Shown here: positions 38,975-52,300 of the stretch, one piece after another
Position numbering within the stretch: position 1 is the first letter of the stretch
Layout of the letters: every line of letters begins with the position of its first letter
NCBI RefSeq assembly: GCF_963675165.1
Contig: NC_087393.1
Coordinates: forward strand, 2,485,502 to 2,549,501
Length of the DNA: 64,000 bases
Origin: Halichondria panicea
Taxonomy: Eukaryota; Porifera; Demospongiae; Suberitida; Halichondriidae
Direction of reading: 5' to 3'
The notes under the pieces: model-generated
Told to the model about the DNA's origin: nothing
Databases searched by the model: none
Seen by the model: only the letters and a program-made list of their open reading frames with translations
Position numbers and translations under genes: made by a program

Positions 38975-40948
38975 CTAACAAAATAAATTCCACATCTTAA
39001 AGTGTTTATGGTTATGTACACCGCAAGGACAACTCCCACATTCACACAAATGTTTTGCACACAGAAATCTATCCCCGCAAGGAAGAGCTACGCAATCCAC
39101 CGGGTTTTGGCAGTTTCGACATTTAATTTTTGGATCTATAACGAGTGCTTTATAGTCAATTTTTGATTCTTTGTACTCTCCATCTGGCTGTACAGCCATT
39201 GATTGAAGCCTTGTGAATCGATTAGGAATACCTGTTTCATATCCTGAGTCGTGCCGTTCCGTTGAAACTGACTGTACGAGTCTTGGTGTTGCTTCATAAT
39301 GTATCAATGTAACTCTCTTTTCCATGCCTGCATAGAAAGCCACCAAAGGTTTAATAGGAGTAGAGATACCAGAAAATGCAATGCCTTGATCGTTGCCGTT
39401 AATTGCATACTGTATTGTTGCTTGGCTCTCATTAACATCAATGATCATTTCCAGTAACGAGCCAGTCATCCAAAACTCCTCCAAATGCTTCGGAAGCTCA
39501 TTTCCCTTATTATACAACATTCCTTGGAATGACCTGAATACGTAAATATCTGGAGAAGAAAAGATGTTTCCTATTCCATTTATTCGAATATTTTTTGAAT
39601 TTAGCACATTTGTCACTCCTACACACACACTTGCTCCTTGGTCCATTTCGATAACGAAACTAAATCGGTGCAGGCAATTTTTTTCGCATACGACATTTAA
39701 TAAGCACAGCGAATTTCCTCCCTGATTTTTCTCTCGGCACACTGTCATTCTATCGGATGACAAGGTTATCAACCCAGATTTACCTTGAGGTTCAAAGTGA
39801 ACTTTATCATGTATTGGCGAAGGTACACTTTGCTGAGCGAAAGGTATTTTTTTGGGTGTTATTACAGAAGATGTGTACGATATTAGTCTAACAGCCTTTT
39901 CATATGAAGCATAGAAGCATACTACCGGCTGAACCACTTCTGGTATATCTGTGAAAATGGTACCCAAGGATACGTCATCCTTCAACAATTCGATAGTACG
40001 CTCTTCCATGTTCACAACAAGCTCAATAAGGATTGAGCCTCCGTGCTGCCATCCTAATGCTCCAGTCGATTTTTCTAGTTGTTTTCCGTCACAATAAAGT
40101 AGACCGCGATAAGACCTCCACAACATTAATCCGGGATGACGATAAATATGCTTCATCACATCTTTTATATAATCGTCAGACAGCCGAAAAGGATGCCTTG
40201 CCACGCCTATGCAGAGAGATGCACCGAAATCTGATTCAATACTGAATTTGATTTTGTGAATCCCAATTTTTAGTAATTTGCTAAGAAGGGCATAACCATT
40301 CCCTTGTTGAGTGGCATTTCTTGATAAGGATTTTCCATCTTTCGAAACTTCAATTACTCCTTGGTACCTATCGAAATTTACATGAATGTCGTTTTCGTTT
40401 TCCGCTGTAGGAACTTGGTCGGCTGTTCCATCATTTGTAAGATCGATCTGGATAGCTTTTCGGCCAGTTTGTAGTGCACCAGCAAACACATTGACAAAAT
40501 CAGTCTCGTTTATTTCAGGGATATCGAAGAAACTCTTCACAAAAGATTCACCAGGATTTTGTACCTTCAACATAGAAGGAGACGTCACGCTGAGTTCTAC
40601 CGTTACAATCGCTCCTGTTTTGATCCGAGGTAGGTCCCCTTCAACTTTTTTACCTCTGATATACAGACTGCCTGATACCAAGTCTATAAAGGATACATCA
40701 GGATTCTCTTTCAGCCACAAATCGTCCAAATTCGGTGGTACATGGAATATGCCAACAACAGGTTCTGCCTGAGGTCCGTACTGTATCATGAATTCAAACT
40801 TTAACTGTTTTCGCTTTCCAAATAGTGTCTCAGCCGCAAGAAACACTACACTATTCGTTGTTTGGGCATATAGAAGAACACAGAGTAAACCTGCCTTTAT
40901 AAACTGAACTCCAATGGAGTGCCTTGATTTGTCAAACAAAACAGCCAT
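38975..40948 (-). CDS. single-exon protein with three SPRY-like repeats and a C-terminal Cys/His cluster
   Basis: An uninterrupted frame of 657 residues. A hydrophobic stretch near residues 16-42 could be a signal or anchor. Three tandem modules resemble SPRY/B30.2 or neuralized-homology folds. The second has GASLCIGVARHPF, LMLWRSYRGLLY and PVVCFYASYEKAVRLI. The third has GASVCVGVTN, YVFRSFQGMLYNKGNEL and PLVAFYAGMEKRVTLIHYE. The first (about 50-165) is more diverged. The last 48 residues are a zinc-binding-like cluster (C610, C613, C619, C624, C630, H633, C635, C637, C640, C642, H645, H647), possibly a RING variant, suggesting a ubiquitin ligase of neuralized-like design. Lack of introns among intron-rich neighbours suggests retroposition. 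Function is inferred. Confidence 0.8.
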   Translation of the reverse strand: MAVLFDKSRHSIGVQFIKAGLLCVLLYAQTTNSVVFLAAETLFGKRKQLKFEFMIQYGPQAEPVVGIFHVPPNLDDLWLKENPDVSFIDLVSGSLYIRGKKVEGDLPRIKTGAIVTVELSVTSPSMLKVQNPGESFVKSFFDIPEINETDFVNVFAGALQTGRKAIQIDLTNDGTADQVPTAENENDIHVNFDRYQGVIEVSKDGKSLSRNATQQGNGYALLSKLLKIGIHKIKFSIESDFGASLCIGVARHPFRLSDDYIKDVMKHIYRHPGLMLWRSYRGLLYCDGKQLEKSTGALGWQHGGSILIELVVNMEERTIELLKDDVSLGTIFTDIPEVVQPVVCFYASYEKAVRLISYTSSVITPKKIPFAQQSVPSPIHDKVHFEPQGKSGLITLSSDRMTVCREKNQGGNSLCLLNVVCEKNCLHRFSFVIEMDQGASVCVGVTNVLNSKNIRINGIGNIFSSPDIYVFRSFQGMLYNKGNELPKHLEEFWMTGSLLEMIIDVNESQATIQYAINGNDQGIAFSGISTPIKPLVAFYAGMEKRVTLIHYEATPRLVQSVSTERHDSGYETGIPNRFTRLQSMAVQPDGEYKESKIDYKALVIDPKIKCRNCQNPVDCVALPCGDRFLCAKHLCECGSCPCGVHNHKHFKMWNLFC

Positions 40949-41457
40949 GTTTCAGTAATAGACCTAACAGTGCCAAGCGCAAGCACGATGTGAAGTATCC
41001 AGCCTTTCGATTTAGCTGTATTGATGAATGAAATAAGCAGAGGTAGTTTAAAACAGGAACCTGGATTTGCTGACAATATAGTTAGATGATCTAGATACAT
41101 GTAGATCTAGCTAGATCTATAAATACAAAATGCCACATCACAATGACTAATCATGAGCTAATTTCAGCCTTTAAAGTGATGCTATAGACTATATTTACAT
41201 ACCATGGCATGTATATCTACACACCATATTCTAGATATTATGTCCATACTTACTTACAACACAAAAGTGATCCACCTAGAACTAAATCTTCAGTGTCTCA
41301 GTCTCAGTATAGTATTAGTAGATCTACCCTCTATCTTTGGTCTACCATGTACAAGGTACAAACAATGATATGTATACGCCCCTCCCACTTTTGAGCTAGC
41401 TATATAGCTAGAGCTAGTTCTACATTGACTACGTACGTATACCAGGGACGTGTTGCT
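40949..41457. promoter_or_regulatory. divergent intergenic region between the SPRY-repeat gene and NPRL3
   Basis: About 510 bp between two start codons pointing apart, presumably holding both promoters. It includes AGATCTAGCTAGATC-type short palindromes near 41090-41120. No canonical promoter motif is evident. Confidence 0.4.
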
Positions 41458-43309
41458 ATGTCGGTAGCAGTGGGGCTAGTCACTAGTGGAAGCAGGGGCA
41501 ACCGGCTTGTTTTTTATCACAGAGGAGGTGAGCCATTGCTGGCCACACCATGGTGGTTTTCCAATTAATTGATACTGAATTCCTTTTATCATGGATTTAG
41601 TCAACTAGGACTGAGTCGACTACTGGGCCACGTAAAATCTATATTAGCTGGGCGTGGCCCAGCCAACCGTTCTGATCTGACGGGTGGCGGGGGGGTTGTA
41701 CTGTCATGTTGTGGCACGGTACATATGCAATACTGCCCTGTTAGCATCATGAATAAAATTATGAAGCATATTTGAATCATGAATATCGTTATCTTAGAAT
41801 AACTGTAAATCGTGCCCCCTGGCCACCCGTACCGTCAGAACGGTACCCAGCTAAGTCTATATGTCGATTTACATGGAGTTATGATTACGACATAATTATT
41901 CATTGAAGATTTATATACTACATGTAACAGGCCTATGAATATCAGATCTACTACACACACTGTAATACATGTAGGTTATTTTCGTATGGTGGTATCATAT
42001 GGTGAGCATTTTGTTTCAAAATGGCGATACAAAATACCATGTGTTGGTGTACCAAAAATCATTTATCGACTTTATCTGGTAGGGATCGACTCGATGTGTT
42101 ATATCAACTCGATTTTATCGACTTCATATGGTAAGGATTGACTCGATGTCATATCGACTGCTTCTGGTAAGGATCGACTCGATTCCAGGCCGCTGGGGGA
42201 AAAGGCTAGTTTCCAGGGCGGCTTGATATCGTGGCTATCTACGGCTGTACTTGCAACAAAAGCGCTAGGCTCAGACAAGGCCAGTACTGAGACTCTTGAG
42301 GCCACAGGCACGCCTGCGCCTACAGCAGGTCAGAGTAGCTGACCTTCCAGGCACGCCTGCAGAAGGTCACAGCAGCTTACTTGTGCTGGGTCGAGGTAGA
42401 TCTAATTAAATCACTAAATGCTTGTCTACTTGAGTTCATGAAACATAGCAAGTAGCTGCTGTATGATCTCAGGCTCAGAAGATCCCATCTGAGCTACTCT
42501 GAGCTGCTGTAGGCGTGCCTGTGGCCTCAAGAGTCTCAGTGCCTTGTCTGAGCCTAGCGCCTTTGTTGCTAGAGTACAGCCATATCAGGCCGCCCTCGAA
42601 ACTCGCCTTTTACCCCAGCGATCTGGAATCAAGTCGATCCCCTTACCAGAAGCAGTCGAGTTGATAAAACACATCGAGTCGATCCTTACCAGATGAAGTC
42701 GATAAAATTGAGTTGATAAAACACATCGAGTCGATCCCTACCAGATGAAGTCGATAAAATCGAGTTGATAAAACACATCGAGTCGATCCCTACCAGATGA
42801 AGTCGATAAAATCGAGTTGATAAAACACATCGAGTCGATTTATCCTTCCAGTTTGGGACACCAACACATAGTATTTTGTATCGCCATTTTGAAACAAAAG
42901 GCTCACCATAGCATTTATTGTAAGAGCATCATTCAAAAATTAAAAGAGTGGGTAATGATCGACCATGATTGTTGTTAAAAACGATCGATGCCAAAAGACT
43001 AAAATGAATGGGCTGCATCAGTAGAGCCTTGCAGCTAGCTCTCTTCTCACTCCTGCAGCTAGACCTAACTACTAAGTGAGTAGCAACACTTCATGGGCAA
43101 GTTTTTCTACGCATTCTTCTGAAAAGGCTGCAATGGCATTCCAAGTAAGCATAACTCAAACCAAGTAGTCTGCTCGCGAAACTAGCATTATTTTGCAAAT
43201 TCACGAATTAAAATCCAAGAAAACATGACTAGAAGCCTTATACTTACACTTCACTGATCCTTCAGCAGCTGTAGCAGTCTACACAGACATACAGACAGAC
43301 AGACAGACA

Positions 43310-43383
<74 letters not shown>

Positions 43384-46300
43384 ACTGTATACCTCGCTTG
43401 CGCATGCATACCGTGGCATAATTATAGTAGTAAATATCCTTTTAGGCCTGAAGTTTGGCTTGGTTTGTATCTATGTTGCACGTTGACCTGCCTATTGGCC
43501 GACCACCTGTATAATATACATTGTCGTAATGATCTTCATGTATCGTTATTTCACACTAATAGGCACTGTGACGACACATGAGGATGTTGCAAGGTATTAG
43601 AGTTGTGTATAATACCGTATAATTTGAACTTAAATTCTTCTCTTGCAGTGTTCTACCTCCCACCACTCTAGCTGAGATCTTAGCTCCTAGCTCACTTATG
43701 GTTGACAGGAAGTTTGAGCTCAGTGTTGATCAATGGAGATTTGTGGGGCATCCATTCTCCGTATACAATGGAACGTTTTCAATTACTTTTAATGTAGTAT
43801 TCGTATTAGAGGTAAGTGTATTGTACACGTTTGTCAAGGTCCCTGATCTTGGTTTCTGATACAGTCACATTGCTCTGAAAAATTGATTGAAGCTTACGAC
43901 CATCTTTCACACCTGATCGGGTCAGCAATTGTTCATGAGGAAAAAAAGTTGGTTGCACAGAATTGAAGCTTGTGTTTTTCCCCCCTAACTTGTTTACCTT
44001 TTCATCGTCATTTACTTTCAAAAGCTAAGACGATGCAGTCACTATGTTGAAAGTTGTTGGTACCGTATAGCAGGTAATTTTCGTGGGGTAAATTCGTTAT
44101 TTTTGTGGGCAAGCTGACCTCCACGAAATGCCCCAAATAGGCGTGGTTTACCAGGCAATGCAGTCAACAAAATGTTTATTCACGAAAATGAGTGCGTTCC
44201 CGCTTTACGGTAATCAATACCTGTAAATAAAAGTCATTCTATCTCCTAAGTTCTGCATGGGCCTGCTGATTTCTTTTACTTAATTGATTGTACATATAGG
44301 TGTGATTTCTTGTGTCAAGAGGTCAATTTGCTAATGCAGCTTCTTGAGGAAGCAGACATTCCAGACCCTTCAGCAAGTAAGTATATTATTTGATTTGGTA
44401 AGGTCGCTATGGCAATAGCCACCTACGTTAACATACATGTATCATAATACCATAGCATAAAGGGGAGTAAGCAACTACTATACAGCCCGTACAAACCCAT
44501 TGTTGTCTGAGTATGTCATAGTACTAAATTGCTGATTTGGCTCATTCGTAAATTTCGCTCGCAAAACAGTAATGCGGTATAATAATGTATAGAAGAAGTG
44601 TTACAATGTGTACCGTAGATGCTGTCAGTGACAGCCCTTGTGATAATAAGGGGGGAGTGGTGGAATCAGTTTAATTCTTCACGTATTGTTTTGCCGTGTT
44701 GTAGTACAAACTTTACCTAAAGCATAGTTACCCTCATCAATCCCTTGATAGAAATATTGCTGTGCTGTGTTGTGACAGTACATCTTAGACACAGTAAGAT
44801 AGTTTCCCTCTACACAACATTAAGTCTTTATGGGTATGTATATATAGGAAACATTATGTTGGTCAGGTGTCGTGGGTGAGTCGAGGGGGTACTAATACAA
44901 CAGTTGGCACTTGTATAGTGCAAATGCCATATGTTATAGGTGGACAATTTCAAGTGCGCCATTGCAGCGAATAATTACTTTGGCTCCAACTACTTTTTAC
45001 GACAAAGTTCATTATAGTTGAGGATATGGTATTATTAGTATAATATATATTACTACTATTACTGCACTAGAATTTGTAGTGCTATTAATACCGTATCACA
45101 TCAATACCAGTAATTGCTTGTTGTCAAGCTGTAATTGCACGGAAGTTGTTTTGTAATAACGCTGCTGCTAAGAATGCAATGTTATACTTGTGCAATGAGC
45201 ACTCATAATAAGCACTGGCTGGGTAAATTGCATTCGGCAAATTAGAGGCCTTGCTATTGCTTGTTACTCGCGCTATTAATCCCATATCACACTCTTCCAC
45301 TGTGAATTTTGCAAGTGTTTACAGCATTGCAAAAATGCCCAAAATAATATTGCAAATACCTACTTACCTGTATATATATATACCAATGACATCATGATCC
45401 TTGTCTGGTGTGAAGAAACGTTCTTATTATTTAAGTCTCTGCTAATCTATAAGTATGAGAACCCTCACACTACATGGTGGCAGCGGTGTGATGGCGGATG
45501 ACGAAGCACCTCCAAAACAGGGAAAGTTTGTCCAATCTCAAGCTTCCAGGACCGTTTAACTTTATATGAAGACCCTCGTCGTTTTAACCAATACCATGCA
45601 TGCACAGTGCTGGACAGAGCATGCTGAGGATACAAGGACTGTCAGTACGTTGCTCTATTGCATGGGCGAGGACGCAGAGGACGTGCTTACCTCTACAAAC
45701 ATCACCGATGAATGAAGAGAGGCAGCACTCATTGCAAAACTCGACAGATTCTTGCAGGCCAGACGAAACAATTTTCGAGAGAGCCAGCAGAGACCAAGCC
45801 GAATGTGACAGTGCAGTGCTGAACAAAAACTTGCCTATACAGTTTGTACTATACGGAGCAGCACTGAAAGACGACCTGCGTTGTAGTAATCAAAGACAAA
45901 GCACTGTCTTAGAAACTTCGGATGGATGCAACACTGACTCACATTGAAGAAGTCTAAGATGCAAGTAAGTTCCTTTGAGTTGGATTTGATACCCATTCTC
46001 AACACCAAACAACTTCACGAGCCCTAAGATTTCAACCTGATACTATAGCACGGTATGATGTTACAGTACAACATGTACCCGGCAGAGAGCTATTTACTTC
46101 TACTGTGGTGCGGATTATCAGACTGGTGAGAATACCTGGGCTCTATACATATTTCGATCTTGTTTTCTCTTTTGTAGTGTAATAATAGTTAGACACTGTT
46201 TTGAAGGGGTCTATATATGGGATTTAGAAGCCCAAGGGCACTGCTTTAGTATCCCTATAGCGTAGCGAGGGTATACTACAAGTGCCTGAGGGCTCCTAAA

Positions 46301-49300
46301 TTACATGGACACTGACAAAACAGTGTCTACTCATTTAGATATACTAGTGCGCACACGAAAACCTTGTTCTCGAGTCTTGACTACAATACAATTGCTTGAC
46401 ACAACGGGATACTAGGTACGTATACTAAGTAAATTGTAGATATTACGTTATGTGATAGTTATATACACAGGTACGAGCCATTCATCCCGACTGCACGTGT
46501 TATAACTAGTTTATATCCCGAGGGCATAGCAACATAACACTGTCTTACAGTAACACAATATAAACTGCATAAAATGACAGAGACAACCCTAATAATAGAC
46601 AGCTCCATCTCTCTCTCTTCTAGGCGATATGTTCCAGTATCTGCAGCATATAAGATTGGCATGGATCAACAAATGGCTTGACACAAAATTGTTGGAGTTC
46701 CAACGTTGAAACCACTGCCTGCCCCACTTCTGCTGCTGCAAAACAGCCCCACCCCACTACTGCTGCTGCAAACTGCCACCCCACTGCTGTTCGAACAGCC
46801 CCTCGGCCTCACAACCAAGCCAAAGAAGCTCGCCTCTACTCAAGCCCCCAGCAAAAAGAGCCGCTTCTAGATGCTTAGTGCATTGGTGAAGCAGAATTGA
46901 CATGCATCACAAGGACTAGGTCTAGGAACACAACATCTTCCACAAAATGAACTTTGAAGCCTGCATGGTTGCAAAGAAGCAGTGGTGAACATTCCTGCAT
47001 GGCTAACTTACTTTGATACTTGTTATTTCTCGTGATGATGTTATTTCATTTAATATATGCATGTCTGTCTAATGCCAGAGGGGCATTTTGTGGTTAGTGC
47101 ATTATAACTTTGGTGCGCTACATATTGCACTTAGCAACAACGTAGCAACGGGATATAAGTCCCATAGTATATACCTCCTCAAAGCACTTTTGATTTTTCC
47201 CACGTAGATCTTATCAACTAGTGTCTAAACCAGATTATTTTGGAAGGGGAGATGTATGAACCATGAACATAATGGCGTTAGTAATCTTTGTATTGAGTTA
47301 TTGGGTTTTGTATCACATGAGTTAATGTTCACTTGTCTCGTGTCTAAACGTTATTATTGTCCTATTGTTACCCGAGGCCGTGCTGCGGCCAGCGGGTATA
47401 GTAGTCATTCGGTTGGTTTGTTTGTTTGTGTCTACTCACCTGGATGCCATAGCACTGCGTTTACAGCATGGATATAGCCTTCACACAACAGTTTTAACAA
47501 CAGCAAAGCTAAGAAACTAAGAAGCACGTTGGCCGGCTAACTCTACACAACACTCCTCTGCATGGTTCTATTTATTCAACAGTCAACAGCCTAGAGTTAG
47601 CACTTCAGTGCTCTCGTTAAATATTTGCTATAATAATTATAAAAAGGAGGCTCAGCATAGCGTTGGATCTGCATTTCTGTCTGGTAGAGCCCTATAGATC
47701 TTTCAGGTTACTGCATGGTCAAGCAATTAAAGCTTCCAAAAGCAAGGATCCAAACAGCAGCTCGCCTTTTACGTACTTTATAGTCCATTGACCGGCTCCT
47801 AACAAGAGGAGAAAGGACAAGAGTGTCACTGGCAGGGCATTCTTGTCAAATAAGGTCATTAGTCCTATACCAAGCTTGTAGTAAATCCAAAAACGTTATA
47901 AAAAAAAGCTATTATACCGTTCAACGTTTGAATTGTACCCTCGTCTTTGTGCCGCTTTAACTTTGACCTTCAGCTGGCTCGTCAATTGTCAACAACATGC
48001 ACTTCTATCATTGGCCTGAATCCCTGTTAAGGTAATTATAGCTAGAGCATACAGCTAGAGTACGTTTGGGGTGAGCAAGAGCGATTTGTCTATTAACTTG
48101 TTTGGAACACTGTAATGTGAAGAAGTATCAATTAAAGCGATTTCCTAAGAATGAAAAGCAACGAAAATGTAAGTTGATTCTCGACCTAGCTGTTTCTTTA
48201 AATAGATAGCTATATGTAGGTCTAGGTATGAATTTCATAAACTTCAAATATAGTAGGTACGTGGAGCTGGTCCGCCGCCCCGTAGCTTTCTCTGAATCTG
48301 GCCAGTCTTACTTCCCTCTCTTCAGCTGTTTCTTCGCTCTCGCTCCCTGTCTTTTTTTTAAATTGTTTCTTTGTTGTGTTTGTTGTTACAGATTATGCAC
48401 TTGCCATGTGCAACTGCACAAAATAGCTCACATAATTATATATAGCACATGCGCAATGAATAAACAACTTGAAATACATGCATACACTTGTTGTCTAGAG
48501 GGCATCGTTATGTAGCCTCGTTCCCAGGCCTTACTTTTTCTTGCTGTTGTCACTGTTCGTCCATAAATAGAAGGTAGCAAAAAAAGAATAGACAAAATGA
48601 AGCAGCAAAGAAAGAAATGGGCGTACAGTTAAGAAAAAGTGAGGCCTGGTTTGGGAAATCGCGTGATCCACAAGGATTTTTATGAACGTGGGCGATATGT
48701 AGCCCACAATCGTGACGTAAGGTATTCTCCCACGCATTCAGAGTTAATTATAAGACTGTACTGTACTGTACTGAGACAAGTCAGGGAACCAGCTCTGGTG
48801 GCAGTAGCTACCTGCTAGGGCCTAGATGAAAATAATGACTAAGCTATTAGTTTAGATCTAGCATTTAGAAAGACACAAGAAAGATAGGTGGTGATAGTCT
48901 GATAGAATCTAAACACACAATCTAGTAGATTTAGCTAGCTAAGCCTAAGCCTTAGGCTTAGTCTAGTCTTAGCTAGAATAATAGCTAGCTAGTGCTTGCA
49001 AACTTCCAGTTCCAAGTCCATGTCCAGGCAAAGTGTTATTAATAGATCTCTACGTGGGCAGTCCAACATCTCTAGCTCTGCATGCCCACGCTCATTTTCA
49101 CCCTTCTACCCTCACGCGACTTCCCGATACAGGCTCTCCTTTTTCCTAACTCTACGTCTATTTCTTTCTTTATTCCTCCAATTAATACCGTATTTTATCT
49201 CATTGAACAATTAATACAGTATTTTATCTTATTGAACGATTGTAATATCAAAACTGAGAACAGAAAAGAAAAAGGAGAGCCTGTGTAGAGGCTAATTGTT

Positions 49301-52300
49301 ATGAGTGGGATTACAATTGAATTTCCAAGATAGGCGGTCCTTATCTATACTAGGAGTTGATTGCAGTTAGTGTCACCCCCCCTCCATGAAGGCAATACCA
49401 TAGTTCGGTGGTTCAACCTTGCACCACCAACTAACAAAGTGCTGCTGGCGATATAGGCCCTTTCCTAGCTGTATTGCCCACATGTTGTGCATCATTGATA
49501 ACTGTATAACCTTCACGTACATTTTATAAAGGAGCACCTCTTTCCAAAATGTAAGGCATCAAGCAATGAATAAACATCAAATGACTGTACTCTTTTTCAA
49601 ATCACAGGTCACCTTTTGGACAGGAGCTCTTTAGCTAAAAGTCTCAGTTCAATACTTCTATGGTAAGCCATCGTTAATCAAATCTTTTGTTGTGTCCTAA
49701 ACCATTTACAGCTTGTTAATTCAACTGTCATACAGGTGTTTCCCTATACAATTGAGCCTCGATTATTCGAACCTCGATCATCCGAATTCTCGATTATTAA
49801 TTGGCTATAGTAAACACCCACTCGCATAATATGCATTAAGTGTCCACGTGGTTGAAAGCTTTTTGCGTTGCTGATTAGCAGAAGCAGCTAAATGCTTCAG
49901 CTTATAGCCTAACAGTATAGCTTGCTACCTTGTTCTGTCCACCGATGCATTATGTCCAAGACTAGAGCTCTGGACATTGTTTGCTGATTTTGCATGCAGA
50001 GAATTATTGATGGGCGTGGCTCTTTTTGAGTCATTTTGGTATCCGAACATTTCAACCATCCAGATGAGGTGGGGATACCAGGTGTTCGGATAATCGAGGC
50101 TTAACTGTAGATTTACAGATGCATAAGACTGGTTGTGTATATATGTGCCATGTAAATTCGTTTTGCACGTATGTACGAGTCGGTCTCGTAATAGAATAAA
50201 TTACCGTTGCTCGGACACATACGGTATACGGTATCGTACGGTCTACCCTGGATACTGCAGACTTTCACACAACTCAAAGTGTGTGTATCTTGTTACAGTT
50301 TGTACAATATTGATAGTGGTGTCAATCAGTACCTTGAGCTGTGTTTGCATGCTATGTATAAGTGTCAGTCCACTAATCTGTGGCATTCGTTAATTATATT
50401 TCCTATAGTTGGAAACTTTTTGTTACTTGTATTCGCTATACGGCATGTTACGCACTATACATGCAAGCAGAACAGTATAATACAAAATATAACATACATA
50501 TTGCATGCAATCATCAGTTGTGTTCAACTCAGTCGTATATTTTGTTTGAGTCTATATATGCATGGCTAGCATATATTGATAGACTGTAGCATCAGCCCAA
50601 AAGTACATGTATAGATCTCTATAATTATCATTCATACACATAATACTATGCTAATCAATCTTGCTCACCTATACGTATATTCAGGGTATATTCAGGTTAT
50701 AATTGTCGTCCTATAACTCTGTTGACATTGTTGCCTTTACTTATAGAGGTAGTGAGTAATGTGAAAGATATGCCAGTCTTTATTACCCATTCATTATATA
50801 CTATATGAATTCAATTTTGGAATTTTCCCAGGTAATTTCCCATACTGTTATCTGATTTTACCCATATATGGTTACTGCTCTTTGCAGCTCACTTGGAAGT
50901 TTGGAGCAAATAGTCAATTGCAAAAAACCACTTGAGATAAGTGTAACAGGTTACACAAGTAAACCACAATACTATATAGAACAAGGGACAAAGTTAAAAT
51001 TTTGGATTCAGATCTTTATGTGGATATATAGATCTCTAGCTATACCTAGTACAGTATTCAGCATAAACTACTGGTTGGGTAGCCATGAAAAACTAATCCT
51101 TACCAAGAGGAGTTAAGTGGCGTACTATGTCATTGTGGCAGAGAATTGGAGACTGGTTCAGCAGCAGGCTGTTTCTCAGTCAACAATTTAAAAAATAGCT
51201 AGACGAACAGGCAGTTTATTTCGTAATCAAGCTACTCCTACAGCCCAAACTGAGTACTTGTAGATAGAGATTTGGCCAAGTTGTGGTTTAGCTGTAAACT
51301 GTTACAAGTGGTTTTTTGCATTTTACAGTAATACTGTTTGCCAAAACTTCACGTGAGCTTATATGTGAGCTACAACAAATAGCATGAAAAACTACAACAA
51401 TAAAACATAAAGATCTGGTCTATTCCAAAATTTAAACTTTGTCCCTTGTTCTATAGTATTGTGGCTTACTTATGTAAACTGTTACACTTATCTCAAGTGG
51501 TTTTTTGCAATTTACTATTTGCCCCAAACTTCCAAGTGAGCTGCAAAGGGCAGTACATGTACATGTAGTAGATGTACTGCCCTTTGCAGCTCACTTGGAA
51601 GTTTAGGGCAAATGGTAAATTGCAAAAAACCACTTGAGATAAGTGTAACAGTTTACATAAGTAAACCACAATACTATAGAGCAAGGGACAAAGTTTAAAT
51701 TTTGGAACAGAAGATTCTGTAGACCAGATCTTTATGTGGATATATACAGATCTAGCTATACCTACAGTATATGTGGATATATAGATCTATAGCTATACCT
51801 GCAGTATTAAACTACTAGTTGGGTAACCAGGAAAAACTTAGTTATTAAGAGGTGTTAAGTGGCGGACTATGTGGCAGAGAATTGGAGACTGGTTCAGCAG
51901 CAGGCTGTTTCTCAGTCAACAATTTTAATTAAACGACAGGCAGTTTATGTCGTAATCAAGCTACCCCTAGAGCCCAAACTTTGTACCTACAGATAGCCAA
52001 TTTGTGGTTTAGCTGTAAACTGTTTCAAGCGGTTTTTTGCATTTTACAGTAATACTATTTGCTAAAACTTCACGTGAGCTGACATGACCTACAACAAATA
52101 GCGTGAAAAAACTACAACAACAAAACATAAAGATCTGCCTTGCTCTGTAGTATTGTGGTTTACTTATGTAAACTGTTACACTTATCTCAAGTGTTTTTTG
52201 CAATTTACTATTTGCCCCAAACTTCCAAGTGAGCTGCAAAGGGCAGTACCACTGAGCATTAAGAATTATGCTAGCTAAAATGATAGGCACACAAAATTCA

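Larger units (their letters stand above)
44377..49607. other. 5.2-kb NPRL3 intron: decayed retroelement and other repeats
   Basis: Holds the gag-like relic (45470-45975), a CCCCACT/CTGCTGCTGCAAA short repeat (about 46715-46800), an F-box-like fragment near 47256-47400 and the left copy of a long inverted repeat (48530-49300). No intact gene is seen. Confidence 0.6.

Noticed and set aside
43300..43375. Regular short repeats as a possible CRISPR-like array
   Set aside because: Simple AC dinucleotide microsatellite with no spacers; the genome is eukaryotic.
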